A stretch of DNA of 64,000 bases. It comes from Parabacteroides sp. PH5-46. Lineage in GTDB: Bacteria > Bacteroidota > Bacteroidia > Bacteroidales > Tannerellaceae. Below the pieces are notes generated by a model. That model did no database searches and was not told where the DNA came from. It saw nothing but the letters and a program-made list of their open reading frames with translations. Of this stretch, positions 33,901 through 43,357 are shown one piece after another (the stretch's first letter is position 1; each line of letters begins with the position of its first letter). The stretch covers positions 1 through 64,000 of the forward strand of contig NZ_JARXXA010000006.1 in the NCBI RefSeq assembly GCF_029892785.1, given 5' to 3'. Position numbers and translations under genes: made by a program.

Positions 33901-34962
33901 ATCCTCGCAAAATGCCCTTACTACATTCATTTCCTTTTTCAACTGAATTGTATGGAAAAAGGTGTTTTTATCAAAGTTTATAAAAATACCATCCCCGTCG
34001 CTTCCTATCCACAACAGGTTCTGTTTGCACTTATAGAAGGCTCTGATGCGACTGCCTTTCAAATCTTCGTTGAAAACCGGCTGAGAGAAATTATCTAAAA
34101 AAAGGGTGTAATAACTACCGGCGGAAGAGGAAACAAACAAGCTTTGATCGATAATATCCAGCTGGATCACATCAATGTGGGAGTCTATTTTCTTCAGGTC
34201 AAACTCAAACACCTTTTTCCCTACGATAGAAGCATAGACATGTACCTTGTTGTCCGAATCAAGTAATATCACATAATCGTTTTCGGCATACATTAGTCGC
34301 ACGGAAGGGATATTCAGTCGCACAACATGGGTGATGGTAGGAGGATATTCGTTTGTCTGCTTCCACCTGGCCAGATCCACCTGCCCGTCTTTGTGTAATA
34401 TCCAGAGCTGATCATTTTTGTCGATAACTATTTTCCTGACATCCTGTGTATGGACTAAGGTGCTGTTGACCTCCATAAATTCATTCTTCCCTTCTGCATA
34501 AAAGTAGATGCCTTGCTCCATGGCTGCGCAGAAGATCCGGTTGTCTTCGGTTTTGGCGATGCTATAGATTTCCTGCACAGCCGGAAATGTATCTTCGTAG
34601 CCGAAATAGAACTGCCTGAATGAATGGTTGGATGCATCCCGCCGGTTGATACCATGATCGGTAACGACCCATAATATCCCCTTGCGTTGTTCTATGATAT
34701 TGCGTATGATGTTATTGCTGATAGAATTGGGATTACCCGGTTCCGGTTTATATACCCGGATTTCTTTTCCGTCAAAAGAATTGAGTCCATCCCAGGTACC
34801 AAACCACATGATCCCGGCCGAATCCTGTGCGATACAGTTGATGGCACTATTTGACAAACCGGCCGAATTGGTGATTTGCTCATATCTGCTGTTGGCAAAC
34901 AAATGGCATGTGCAAACCATCAGCACGAATAGATAGACATAACAGGTTCTCATTCTATGCAA
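30901..34962 (-). CDS. Hybrid two-component system regulator (HTCS) of the polysaccharide utilization locus
   Basis: This 1353-aa protein has a signal-like N-terminus (FVLMVCTCHLFA). Two seven-bladed Reg_prop propellers follow, with repeats such as MWFGTWDGLNSF, LWIGSDGDGIF and LWIGTSGGLNFL (30-690), then a Y_Y_Y domain (about 700-785) and a membrane helix (about 790-815). The HisKA box is FFTNIAHELYTPITL (His near 845), followed by a HATPase (NAFKYTPPDGYI, GIGLALTKSLV). The receiver has LIIDDEEEIRE and CDIIMPEMNG (Asp near 1147), and a C-terminal AraC helix-turn-helix ends PKEYKNQ. The complete HTCS plan is intact. It is divergent from the GH130 gene and should activate the PUL upon binding a periplasmic oligosaccharide. 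Confidence 0.96.
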   Translation of the reverse strand: MHRMRTCYVYLFVLMVCTCHLFANSRYEQITNSAGLSNSAINCIAQDSAGIMWFGTWDGLNSFDGKEIRVYKPEPGNPNSISNNIIRNIIEQRKGILWVVTDHGINRRDASNHSFRQFYFGYEDTFPAVQEIYSIAKTEDNRIFCAAMEQGIYFYAEGKNEFMEVNSTLVHTQDVRKIVIDKNDQLWILHKDGQVDLARWKQTNEYPPTITHVVRLNIPSVRLMYAENDYVILLDSDNKVHVYASIVGKKVFEFDLKKIDSHIDVIQLDIIDQSLFVSSSAGSYYTLFLDNFSQPVFNEDLKGSRIRAFYKCKQNLLWIGSDGDGIFINFDKNTFFHTIQLKKEMNVVRAFCEDINKQLWVGSKGGGIAVLKNDYNSEAKIVAEYNTSNGLLHNSVYTITKGFGNTLFIGTDGQGINVYANGRLSTLRMDNLPVEFASTYSIYCSEKDSTLWIGTSGYGLIKLRVEEKNGYFRATDYKQYIYDGANPASISNNVIYSILPEDDTVLWIATRGGGLNRFHIAREEFQSYRYDVNNPATISSNDVLCLYKDKRENLWIGTSGGLNFLSSEHEDEAVFVRYNQSNGLPNNTVHGILEDNEGNIWISTNKGIARLNKADNSINSFYEQNGLQNNEFSDGAYYQSIYSNYLFLGGISGINMFDPGEIALSSYLPPFYISSFRVFSEEKNIDKRIVKNVQGEDELILAYDENFFSFNFLSLDYIQNENCEYIYQLEGIDKEPVYNGNLGYLSYTNISPGKYTLSIYYTNSDKVWVKQPYRLHITIKNPYWKTPLAYLLYFLLAILLCALIYRFMYQRFTRKRKMLIEQLRVKEQENIHEAKLRFFTNIAHELYTPITLIYGPCEKILDHETNDEYVKKYIRVIQSNAERMKSLIGELLEFRKAETGHTRILPLQLNVSELLRVVSDHFIEVAEEHRIDFTIHFPENDISWVTDRDSLEKIIFNIIANAFKYTPPDGYITIDIGSDETHLLLSVINSGKGIAPDKLAEVFNRFKILDDFENQIEKGQSGRNGIGLALTKSLVNLLKGEITAESVLGENTTFIIRLPLLEKADIPVQKEKTEEEKAVELPIVKPQQIPSGKDGSPLILIIDDEEEIRELLRDTLGAKYGNIIEASNGREALNLMTSKRPNLIICDIIMPEMNGLEFIREIKNNIFTKHLPVIFLTAKSSVEDQIIGTQSGSDIYITKPFHPKHILSVVENILVKHKLIEEYYNSPATAYELLDNGKVVRKEDKSLMIKAIDFIEQHMEGEDLSPTMISDYLGISKMTFYRKTKELLDMAPSEFIRTIKMNKVAYLLVSTNLTIQEIMFRCGFNNKSYFYREFQNIYNMTPKEYKNQGSPHK

Positions 34963-35071
34963 ATATAATAATATAGTAAAAAAGGGAAAGGGTATTTATT
35001 TTTCAAAAAAGTATACTATGCTTACATAGTCCTTTCTTCGCTTCACACTATACTCTTTTGAAATCTGAGTG

Positions 35072-35079
35072 TACTTTTG
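35072..35079 (+). promoter_or_regulatory. Candidate -7 element of the GH130-MFS-susCD operon (TACTTTTG)
   Basis: TACTTTTG fits TAnnTTTG and lies 28 nt before the ATG at 35108. No TTTG occurs at the usual -33 distance; the nearest is 11 nt upstream. That fits a promoter needing an activator such as the divergent HTCS, but the call is tentative. Confidence 0.4.
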
Positions 35080-35107
35080 GCGGTTTTATTCTCTTTTTAT
35101 TTGCATC

Positions 35108-36157
35108 ATGAAAACACTATTCACACGTTTCCCGGAGAATCCGATACTAACTCCCCAGAGCATTTCTGCCAGTTCGGCTGATCTGAAAATAGAGTGTCTG
35201 CTCAATCCCGGAGCCTTCCGCTATAATGGACGGACGGGTTTGTTACTACGGGTAGCAGAAAGGCCGGTTCAACGCGAAGGCATGATTTCCTTCCCCATAT
35301 ACGATATGCAAACAGGTATTAAAGTTATTGAAATCGCAACGAACGATCCGGAGCTGAACCTGGACGATCCGCGTGTGATCTGTTATAAAGGGGAAGATTT
35401 CCTGACCACTATATCCTATCTTCTGCCGGTATTCAGCGAAGATAGAATCCATTTTGAAACGGATCCGGCCTACGGACCTTTATTGGGACAAGACAAATAC
35501 AGTGCATATGGGATAGAGGATTGCCGCGTTTCGCAGATAAACGATCTTTATATACTTACCTATACATCCGTTTCACCACAAGGAGTAGCCGTGGGTATGA
35601 AAACGACACATGACTGGATAACATTTGAAGAAAGCGGCCTTATCTTCCCTCCCCACAATAAGGATTGTGCCGTGTTTGAAGAAAAAATAAACGATCGTTA
35701 CTTTGCTTTTCATCGTCCCAGCAGCCCGGAGATAGGAGGTAATTATATGTGGCTGGCTCAGTCGCCCGATCTGAAACATTGGGGAAACCATCAATGCATT
35801 GCTCGCACACGGGAAGGACACTTCGATAGTGCACGTTTAGGAGCCGGAGCCGCTCCCATCCGAACGGATAAAGGCTGGTTGGCCATCTACCACGGAGCTA
35901 CCGAAAAAAATAGGTATTGCCTGGGAGCCATGTTGCTCGACCTGAACGATCCTTCCATCCTGCTTGCCCGTTCGGAGGAACCGCTAATGGAACCTCAGGA
36001 AGCATATGAAATGAAAGGTTTCTTTGGCGAGGTGATCTTCAATAATGGTCACCTGGTGAACGGGGATGAACTCACCATTTACTATGGAGCCGCCGATGAA
36101 GTAATCTGTGGCGCAAAAGCATCGATCCGGGAGATACTATCTACACTTGACACATAA
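35108..36157 (+). CDS. Cytoplasmic GH130 beta-mannoside phosphorylase/hydrolase
   Basis: This 349-aa protein is read from ATG 35108; an in-frame GTG at 35069 would overlap the predicted promoter. The five-bladed GH130 propeller is recognisable: NPGAFRYNGRTGLLLRV, YGIEDCRVSQIND (the catalytic Asp in the EDxR motif), HNKDCAVFEEKI, YFAFHRPSSPEIGG, LGAGAAPIRTDKGWLAIYHG and LTIYYGAADEVICGAKAS. There is no signal peptide, so it acts in the cytosol on a disaccharide brought in by the MFS protein encoded 16 bp downstream. Known relatives cleave beta-mannosyl bonds, often by phosphorolysis to mannose 1-phosphate; the exact linkage cannot be told. Confidence 0.9.
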   Translation: MKTLFTRFPENPILTPQSISASSADLKIECLLNPGAFRYNGRTGLLLRVAERPVQREGMISFPIYDMQTGIKVIEIATNDPELNLDDPRVICYKGEDFLTTISYLLPVFSEDRIHFETDPAYGPLLGQDKYSAYGIEDCRVSQINDLYILTYTSVSPQGVAVGMKTTHDWITFEESGLIFPPHNKDCAVFEEKINDRYFAFHRPSSPEIGGNYMWLAQSPDLKHWGNHQCIARTREGHFDSARLGAGAAPIRTDKGWLAIYHGATEKNRYCLGAMLLDLNDPSILLARSEEPLMEPQEAYEMKGFFGEVIFNNGHLVNGDELTIYYGAADEVICGAKASIREILSTLDT

Positions 36158-36173
36158 GACTAAACAGAAAATC

Positions 36174-37400
36174 ATGAAAGATATCAAACTTTTTATGGGT
36201 TTACCCAAAAACACACGTACACTTCTGCTAACCTCCTTTCTTTATGCATTTGTACTTCCTATCATCGACATTTTTGTTGCGGCATATATCATGCGTAATT
36301 CTGCAGATGTAGGGCGGGTGGTACTTTATCAGCTTACAGTGTACACCGGTATACCCATTACGTTTTTTATCAATGGCTTTTTATTGAACAAAGTCGATCC
36401 CGGCAAATTATATGCTTTCGGCATGTTGCTGAGTGGATTGTCTATGCTTATAATGACTTCTCTCCCTGTACTTAATTTTGCGGGAATCGCCGTCGCTGGA
36501 CTAATCATGGGTATCTCTTTCGGCTTTTTCTGGGCGAACAGGGACTACCTGGTCCTGATATGTACTACCGACGCCAACCGTAATTACTATTATGGACTAG
36601 AAACTTTCTTTAATACCTTCACACTGGTGGTTGTGCCAATAGCTGTAGGCTGGTTCATTCAGTTTTCGGAACAATTAGCCTGGGTAGACAATGTGAATGG
36701 TGCTTATAAGGTGATCATTTATATAGTCATCGCTATTACGATTGTAGCTTCGTTATTGATCAATACCGGGGACTATGTGAAACCGCAGAAAAGCCGTTTT
36801 GTCTTCTTTAAGTATGACAGGCTCTGGTATAAAATGCTTTTGGTGGCTGTATGCAAAGGGCTTGTACAGGGATTTATCGTTACAGCACCGGCTATGCTTA
36901 TCATGAAGATTGTAGGCGGGGAAGGAGCCCTTGGAACCGTACAGGGCATCGGATCGCTGATCACAGCTGTATTGATGTATGTGATAGGACGTAACTCCAA
37001 ACCCGAACATCGTTTGTTGATCTATGCTATCTCCGTTTTACTTTTCGTAGCCGGCTCACTGATCAATTCCATCTTTTTCAATGTAACCTCTGTATTGCTG
37101 TTTCTGTTGTTGATGACTGTAGCGCGTCCTTTGTTTGATCTTGCTTATTTCCCGTTGCAGATGCGCGTGATCGACTACCTGAAAGAGAAAGAAAAACGGA
37201 ACGAATATTCTTACATATTCAATCATGAATGTGGCTTGTATGTAGGCCGTTTCTTGGGATGCGGTACTTTTATCCTGATTAATTATTGTATTTCGGATGA
37301 TGCGGCATTGATTGTTACCTTGCCATTGGTAACGATCTTGCAAGCGTTGTCGTATTTTGTCGTAAAAAACATATTAAATTCAATCAATAAACCCTCATAA
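36174..37400 (+). CDS. MFS sugar transporter
   Basis: This 408-aa protein is read from ATG 36174, 16 bp after the GH130 stop. An upstream frame extension overlaps the GH130 gene and is disfavoured. It has about 12 hydrophobic helices, for example LLLTSFLYAFVLPIIDIFVAA, FAGIAVAGLIMGISFGFFWA and LLIYAISVLLFVAGSLI. The charged central loop lies near 195-215 (KPQKSRFVFFKYDRLWYK). GH130 and MFS pairs are common in Bacteroides loci for mannosyl-glucose or mannosyl-GlcNAc. The protein probably imports the disaccharide across the inner membrane. Confidence 0.87.
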   Translation: MKDIKLFMGLPKNTRTLLLTSFLYAFVLPIIDIFVAAYIMRNSADVGRVVLYQLTVYTGIPITFFINGFLLNKVDPGKLYAFGMLLSGLSMLIMTSLPVLNFAGIAVAGLIMGISFGFFWANRDYLVLICTTDANRNYYYGLETFFNTFTLVVVPIAVGWFIQFSEQLAWVDNVNGAYKVIIYIVIAITIVASLLINTGDYVKPQKSRFVFFKYDRLWYKMLLVAVCKGLVQGFIVTAPAMLIMKIVGGEGALGTVQGIGSLITAVLMYVIGRNSKPEHRLLIYAISVLLFVAGSLINSIFFNVTSVLLFLLLMTVARPLFDLAYFPLQMRVIDYLKEKEKRNEYSYIFNHECGLYVGRFLGCGTFILINYCISDDAALIVTLPLVTILQALSYFVVKNILNSINKPS

Positions 37401-37495
37401 AATCTAATCGTATGAACATTAATTCACCACCACAACGTAAACAAATAAAGGAGATTTAGTAACTTTTTAACTTTATATTCAATCAATTAAACAAC

Positions 37496-40400
37496 ATGAG
37501 AGAACAAAAAAAACAGGCAGTTCTATTTCTGCTGATGTGCTTTTTATTTTTCCCGGTTCTATCTCTATCGGGATATGCACAAGAAAGTGCTCCCGGAAAC
37601 CAGATCAGACAGAATGAAATAACCGGGAAAGTAACAGATCAAAGCGGCGAAGCCTTATTAGGCGTATCCGTCTCTGTTAAAGGAACAACCGAAGGTATCG
37701 TGACAGATATCGATGGAAACTTCTCTTTGAAGACAACTGAAAACCATCCGACGCTTATTTTCTCGTATGTCGGTTTCCAAACGATAGAAAAAGCGGCACA
37801 GGTCGGAAAACATATCGTAGTTGTAATGAATGAAAACAACGAACTGCTGGACGAGATAGTAGTAGTAGGTTACGGCGTACAGAAAAAAGCGACTCTTACA
37901 GGAGCCATCGTTGCTGTTAATTCAGAACAACTGACTACTTCGACCAACAGTAACTTACAACAAAACCTGGCAGGAAAGTTAGCTGGGGTAAAAGTAATTA
38001 CCAACTCCAGTGAGCCGGGCTCTCTGAAATCCAAGATTGATGTTCGCGGTATGGGTACCCCTCTGATTGTAATCGACGGAGTGGCCAGCGATATTGAGAC
38101 CTTCAGCCAGTTATCGGCAGAAGAGGTAGAGAACATCTCCGTACTGAAAGATGCCTCTGCGTCTATTTACGGGATGCGTGCCGGGAATGGAGTAATGGTA
38201 GTGACGACCAAGAAAGGCATGGGAGGCCGCGACGGGAAACCGAAGTTTGAATACCGGGGTGTCTATGGCTGGAACCACATGCTCAATATGCCGGAAAGCA
38301 TGAATGCGTACGATTGGGCGAGCATGATCAATGATATTACAGAATCGCGCTACAGTGGTGCCAGCACGACCTATTCCAAGGAGCAACTGGAATCGTATAA
38401 AGGCGTTAAGAGTTTTGATATGTGGGATCAGTTCATGAACGACTATAGCCCACAGACCGAACATACCCTTTCCGTATCGGGAAGCGCCGGCACAGATAAT
38501 GATGTAAATTATTTCTTTACAGGGAGTTATCTAAATGAAGATGGAGCATATAAATCAGGATCATTGAATTATGAGCGGTTTAACTTCAGATCGAATGTCT
38601 CTGCTAAATTGGGATACGGACTGACTGCCAATGTAAATGTAGGCTTGATCAAAACGGATAAAAAACAGCCGTACCAGGATGCCTGGAACATCATGAAATG
38701 GATGTGGTACGTTCCACCGGTACATCCGGAGACCGGAGAGGCACAGACAAGCTTATACGCGAACAACAATCCGGACTATCCGGCTTATCTGGGCACCGAG
38801 TTGAATCCGGTAGTTAATTCCGATAGCAAGAACGGAGGAGGATTTAAAACTACAAAAGAAAATACTTGGAATGTTCAGGGATCACTTCAATGGGATGTGC
38901 CTTTCGCAAAAGGATTGACGGCTAAGTTTATGTACAACTACAACCGGAGAGACAAAGAGTATAAGGCGATGAACTCCGAATATACGCTCTACACCTATAA
39001 GGACGGAGACTATGTACCGAAGACATTTGCTTCTCCCAGTGCAATGACACAGGAACAGACCTGGTCGACCAACCGGGGGTACCAGGCTTCGTTAAACTAT
39101 ATCAAAAGTTTTGATTTACACAACCTGAATGTATTGGCACTGTTTGAGCAGAATCAGTATAATTTTGAATATATTGGCGCAAAACGTTTGTACACCATGG
39201 ACTTCCTCGACTATTTAGCTGCCGGAGATAATGACAAAACCCAATCAGTACGGACCGACTTTCCGAAGATGGAACGCAGACAAGGGCTTGTAGGAAGGGT
39301 TAACTATGATTTTGCCGGTCGTTACATGGCCGAAGTCTCTTTCCGTTATGATGGATCCTCTAAATACCATAGTGACAAACAATGGGGCTTCTTCCCCAGT
39401 GGTTCTTTGGGATGGCGTATTTCGGAAGAACAGTTCTTCAAGAATGTAAGTGCTCTTTCCTTTATTGATAACCTGAAACTGAGAGCATCTTATGGTATCA
39501 CAGGAGACGATGGTGGTGCGAATTACCAGTGGGCAAGCGGGTATACCTATCCAGGAAAAGGAATCTATTATTTTGGCTCGGACAAATCGATGTCGGTAAA
39601 CGACCGGGGGGCAGTGAATACGAATTTCACCTGGTATGAAAACAAAATAACGAATATTGGTCTGGACTTTAATGCCTGGAATGGGTTATTGGGCGTAACA
39701 ACAGAAATGTTCAGCCGTAAACGGGAAGGTCTGCCTGCAAAAAGAGAGCTGACTATACCGGGAACAGTAGGGATCGGCCTGCCGGAAGAAAACCTGAACA
39801 GCGACCGTACCTCCGGTTGGGAAATTACCCTGACGCATCAGAACAAGATTGGCGAAGTAACGTATGACATTACTGGTAACGTGATGTATGCCCGTACGAA
39901 AAACCTGCATGTAGAACAGGCAAAAGCAACCAGTTCGTATAAAAATTGGAGAGACAATAAAAACGATCGCTACAATGATATCTGGTGGCTCATGGAATGG
40001 GCTGGTGTGATTAAGCCAGGTACAGATATATCTTCTCTACCCAATGAAAATGGTGCTTACCAGAACTCTGTACTCAGTATAGGCGACTATTATCATACCG
40101 ATCTCAATGGCGATGGCTATGTAGATGATGAGGATAAGAAACCGCTTCGTACCCTGAAATATCCGGCAATACAGTACGGTATTACCATCGGTGCTGCCTG
40201 GAGAGGATTTGATCTCAACCTGCACTTTATGGGAGCTGCTGAGAAGTATGTGTTGTACAATGAATTCCTCAAAACACCATATGCTTTCTCCGGTTCGGCA
40301 GGTGCGCTTAATATGCATTTGGACAGATGGCATCAGGACGAGAGCGGGAATTGGATATCCGGATATTATCCTCGCTACAGCGATTTCGGATACAACTATA

Positions 40401-40681
40401 AAGACGATACCCGCCGAGCAATGAACGCTTCTTATTTACGACTGAAAAGTGCGGAAATTGGTTATACCGTTCCGAAACAGCTGATTCGCAAATTAGGTAT
40501 TGAGCGGTTACGGGTATATGCCAACGGATTTAATTTGTTTACTATTACCGGATTAAAGAATATGGATCCTGAATATCCCGGATGGAATGTAGAAAATCCA
40601 GCCTCGGGTGATGATACGACCTGGGGGTATATCTACCCGGTATCAATGAATTTTAATTTTGGTGTTAATGTTACTTTCTAA
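37496..40681 (+). CDS. SusC-family TonB-dependent outer-membrane transporter
   Basis: This 1061-aa protein has a signal peptide (residues 1-28, ending GYAQ). A carboxypeptidase-regulatory-like domain follows (EITGKVTDQSGEALLGVSV, about 40-115), then the TonB box-like LDEIVVVGYGVQKK. The plug domain holds GVKVITNSSEPGSLKSKIDV and a long beta-barrel follows, ending in an aromatic terminus (NFGVNVTF). It transports the oligosaccharide bound by the SusD protein encoded 10 bp downstream. Length and all segments are standard. It follows the MFS gene by 95 bp and probably lies on the same transcript. Confidence 0.96.
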   Translation: MREQKKQAVLFLLMCFLFFPVLSLSGYAQESAPGNQIRQNEITGKVTDQSGEALLGVSVSVKGTTEGIVTDIDGNFSLKTTENHPTLIFSYVGFQTIEKAAQVGKHIVVVMNENNELLDEIVVVGYGVQKKATLTGAIVAVNSEQLTTSTNSNLQQNLAGKLAGVKVITNSSEPGSLKSKIDVRGMGTPLIVIDGVASDIETFSQLSAEEVENISVLKDASASIYGMRAGNGVMVVTTKKGMGGRDGKPKFEYRGVYGWNHMLNMPESMNAYDWASMINDITESRYSGASTTYSKEQLESYKGVKSFDMWDQFMNDYSPQTEHTLSVSGSAGTDNDVNYFFTGSYLNEDGAYKSGSLNYERFNFRSNVSAKLGYGLTANVNVGLIKTDKKQPYQDAWNIMKWMWYVPPVHPETGEAQTSLYANNNPDYPAYLGTELNPVVNSDSKNGGGFKTTKENTWNVQGSLQWDVPFAKGLTAKFMYNYNRRDKEYKAMNSEYTLYTYKDGDYVPKTFASPSAMTQEQTWSTNRGYQASLNYIKSFDLHNLNVLALFEQNQYNFEYIGAKRLYTMDFLDYLAAGDNDKTQSVRTDFPKMERRQGLVGRVNYDFAGRYMAEVSFRYDGSSKYHSDKQWGFFPSGSLGWRISEEQFFKNVSALSFIDNLKLRASYGITGDDGGANYQWASGYTYPGKGIYYFGSDKSMSVNDRGAVNTNFTWYENKITNIGLDFNAWNGLLGVTTEMFSRKREGLPAKRELTIPGTVGIGLPEENLNSDRTSGWEITLTHQNKIGEVTYDITGNVMYARTKNLHVEQAKATSSYKNWRDNKNDRYNDIWWLMEWAGVIKPGTDISSLPNENGAYQNSVLSIGDYYHTDLNGDGYVDDEDKKPLRTLKYPAIQYGITIGAAWRGFDLNLHFMGAAEKYVLYNEFLKTPYAFSGSAGALNMHLDRWHQDESGNWISGYYPRYSDFGYNYKDDTRRAMNASYLRLKSAEIGYTVPKQLIRKLGIERLRVYANGFNLFTITGLKNMDPEYPGWNVENPASGDDTTWGYIYPVSMNFNFGVNVTF

Positions 40682-40691
40682 AAAATTACCC

Positions 40692-42455
40692 ATGAAAAAA
40701 TATATATCAATCCTTTTGATTTTATTGGTACCCGTATTAAAAGGGTGCGATTATCTGGATGTTACGCCTCCTAACGTCATTACTGACGAACAGGTGTACT
40801 CTTCAGAATCTGGTGTGATGGCAGCTCTAACGCAATTGTATATCGAACTGCCGGTCGAAGATCTACAGTATGACAGCAAGAAATTTGACGATAATGCCTA
40901 TTGGTTGAACCTAGAAGTATTAGTGGGCCATGCGCTTAACCGGAAAGGAGAGGACGTAGCTACTACTGAAGGTTTTAACGGAGAAATGGGAGCCAAACGA
41001 TGGGATTATACGGCGGTTCGTAATATCAACAAATTTATTCTCAACATTCAGGAAACAACTGCTATAACCGCAGAAAAGAAAAAGCAATACGAAGCGGAAG
41101 CTTTGGTGTTGCGGGCATGGAACTACTTTGCCATGGCAAAAAGATACGGGGGTGTACCCATTGTGGATGAGGTACTCGAGTATAACGGACCCGAAAGTAT
41201 CCCTGCATTAGAGATTGCCCGCTCAAGCGAAAAAGAAGTATGGGACTTCATTCTGAGTGACATCGATAATGCACTGAAGATCGGCATCACAGAAACATCC
41301 ACGGATGGAAGAATCGGCAAACACGCCGCTCTAAGCCTGAAAGCACAAGCGGCTCTTTATGCAGCCTGTATTGCGAAATACAATGATGTTACTCTGACAG
41401 ATTCAAATACAGGGAAACAAGTATGCGGTATTCCTTCCCAGGATGCAAACGCTTATTTCGTTGCAGCCGAATCGGCTTGTCAGGAGATTATCTCTTCCGG
41501 CAAATATGAACTGGCGCGCGGTATGAATGCAGCTAACCTGAGCGAGAATTTCCGTTTAATGTTTTTAAATCCGGGAAGTCATAAGGAAGCGATTTTTACC
41601 AAATATTATTCTTATCCCGACAAGGTATATGCACTGGATAATTTCTCCATACCCTGGGGAAGACATAATAATCCTGCGGCTTGTCCGACTGTTGACCTGG
41701 TGGAAAAATACGAGTTCTTAGATGGACGTCCGGGCAGCAGTGCAATTCCGCAAATTGGTGGTTACACAGAGCCTTGTGACGAACGGGCTGACTTCTTTGC
41801 AGGCAGAGATGCCCGCTTGTTAGGTACGGTATTGGTTCCAGGCGAAACCTTTCAGGGTTATTATCTGGATGTCAAATACGGGGAAATCGATGCGAACGGA
41901 CAAGAGCAGACTTCCTCTGAATATCGGGGACTTTATGGAATGGGAACCGATACAGAAACACCTTCTTCCATGTTCCGCAAGAAACACCTGGACGACAGCA
42001 AGCTGCATAGTATGACGGAATCTGATAGCGATCAGCCTTTTATCGCTATGCGTTATGGCGAAGTATTGTTGATGATGGCTGAGGCCAAAGTAGAACTGGG
42101 CAAAGCAGGCGAGGCAAAACCATACATTAATGATATCCGCACACGTGCCGGATTAAAGGAAATAGATGTAGTAACACTCGACGAAGTGCGCAACCAATAT
42201 GCTTGCGAGATGGCGTATGAGAATAAAACATTCTGGAACTACCGTCGCTGGAGAATCTATGATGAGGTGTTGCGTAATTCCTTCCAGCCCCGTGGCCTCT
42301 TCCCGCTGCTGGATACCCGTACCAATCAATGGGTGTACAAAGTGGAGAAAATAGGAAAAGGAGAATTCATCTATCAGAAAAGATACTACTATAACCAGAT
42401 CGATGGAGAAGAGATCAAGAAAAACAAAAATCTGGTTCAAAACTACGGATATTGA
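40692..42455 (+). CDS. SusD-family glycan-binding lipoprotein
   Basis: This 587-aa protein is read from ATG 40692 (MKKYISILLILL); the longer frame from 40659 overlaps susC and is disfavoured. The lipobox is PVLKGCDYLDV (Cys19). The SusD/RagB pattern is present: NVITDEQVYSSESGVMAALTQLY, KYEAEALVLRAWNYFAMAKRYGGVPIV, and the C-terminal RYGEVLLMMAEAKVELG with NDIRTRAGL. It forms the surface lid on the adjacent SusC barrel. Confidence 0.95.
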   Translation: MKKYISILLILLVPVLKGCDYLDVTPPNVITDEQVYSSESGVMAALTQLYIELPVEDLQYDSKKFDDNAYWLNLEVLVGHALNRKGEDVATTEGFNGEMGAKRWDYTAVRNINKFILNIQETTAITAEKKKQYEAEALVLRAWNYFAMAKRYGGVPIVDEVLEYNGPESIPALEIARSSEKEVWDFILSDIDNALKIGITETSTDGRIGKHAALSLKAQAALYAACIAKYNDVTLTDSNTGKQVCGIPSQDANAYFVAAESACQEIISSGKYELARGMNAANLSENFRLMFLNPGSHKEAIFTKYYSYPDKVYALDNFSIPWGRHNNPAACPTVDLVEKYEFLDGRPGSSAIPQIGGYTEPCDERADFFAGRDARLLGTVLVPGETFQGYYLDVKYGEIDANGQEQTSSEYRGLYGMGTDTETPSSMFRKKHLDDSKLHSMTESDSDQPFIAMRYGEVLLMMAEAKVELGKAGEAKPYINDIRTRAGLKEIDVVTLDEVRNQYACEMAYENKTFWNYRRWRIYDEVLRNSFQPRGLFPLLDTRTNQWVYKVEKIGKGEFIYQKRYYYNQIDGEEIKKNKNLVQNYGY

Positions 42456-42498
42456 TTGTGTTATAAATAATTACAGACACTGAATAAAAAATATAGAT

Positions 42499-43218
42499 AT
42501 GAAGAAGTTCATTCATTATAGCTTGCTTTTAATGGCAATGGCATTTTTTACTACAGCATGCGATGTAGACAATTATGACGAGCCCGATGCCTCTATTACT
42601 GGTATTGTGATCGACAAGACCACCGGAGAGGGATTTAACTCGGAACAACCTAACGGATTCCGTATCAAGTGGGCGGAGAGATCTTGGGGTGACAATGTGC
42701 AGCCTGACTATTTCTGGGGAATGAAAGATGGTAAATTCAATTGGGATTGGGTCTTTGGATATAGCGATTCTCAATATGAAATTCAGCCGGTGGAAGGTGC
42801 GTTTGTAACGCCCGAAGCTCAAGTTGTTACTATAAAGAAAGGTGAACGTAAGGAGTTGAGATTCGAGGTAATACCGTTCATTCATATTCAGTCTGGTTAT
42901 GAATTGAATGGCAAAGAACTAACAGTTCGCTTTACGGCTACACGTCCGGCAGGAAGTACTCCAACCTATGACATCAATCAGGCATGGATACTGGTAACCA
43001 ACAAAACGAAATACGTTAGTTTCCTCAATACCGGCGGATATATAGCTGACATAAGTAAACAAATCACTCCTTTTGATGAAAGTAGCCTGGGTAAGGAAAT
43101 AAGCACAACGATTACACTGAAAGAGTCTGGTACTCATTACTTCCGTGTAATGGTGCAGACCAAAAATCCATCGAATGCATGTAATTTTACAAAGATTGAG
43201 TCTATTGAGGTACGATAA
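42499..43218 (+). CDS. DUF3823-domain lipoprotein, PUL accessory
   Basis: This 239-aa protein has a lipoprotein signal (AFFTTACDVDNYDEPDAS, Cys21). The DUF3823 beta-sandwich starts ITGIVIDKTTGEGF, and a second beta-rich half follows. Such proteins regularly follow susCD and are surface glycan-binding accessories. The ligand is unknown. It lies 43 bp behind susD, and a terminator follows. Confidence 0.85.
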   Translation: MKKFIHYSLLLMAMAFFTTACDVDNYDEPDASITGIVIDKTTGEGFNSEQPNGFRIKWAERSWGDNVQPDYFWGMKDGKFNWDWVFGYSDSQYEIQPVEGAFVTPEAQVVTIKKGERKELRFEVIPFIHIQSGYELNGKELTVRFTATRPAGSTPTYDINQAWILVTNKTKYVSFLNTGGYIADISKQITPFDESSLGKEISTTITLKESGTHYFRVMVQTKNPSNACNFTKIESIEVR

Positions 43219-43266
43219 TAATAAACTATACTTCTCAATTCAGAAACGACCTATTGTTTGAAAATG

Positions 43267-43318
43267 AAAATAAGGGACATGGAATAATATAAAATTTATA
43301 CCTGTTCCTTATTTTTTT
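43267..43318 (+). terminator. Intrinsic terminator after the DUF3823 gene
   Basis: AAAATAAGGGACATGG (from 43267) pairs imperfectly, with one bulge, with CCTGTTCCTTATTTT, and is followed by T residues to 43318. The loop is AT-rich and about 18 nt long. It separates the susCD transcript from the fusion-enzyme gene. Confidence 0.65.
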
Positions 43319-43357
43319 AATTTCGTTTATTTGTAGTCAATTCATATACGTCATATC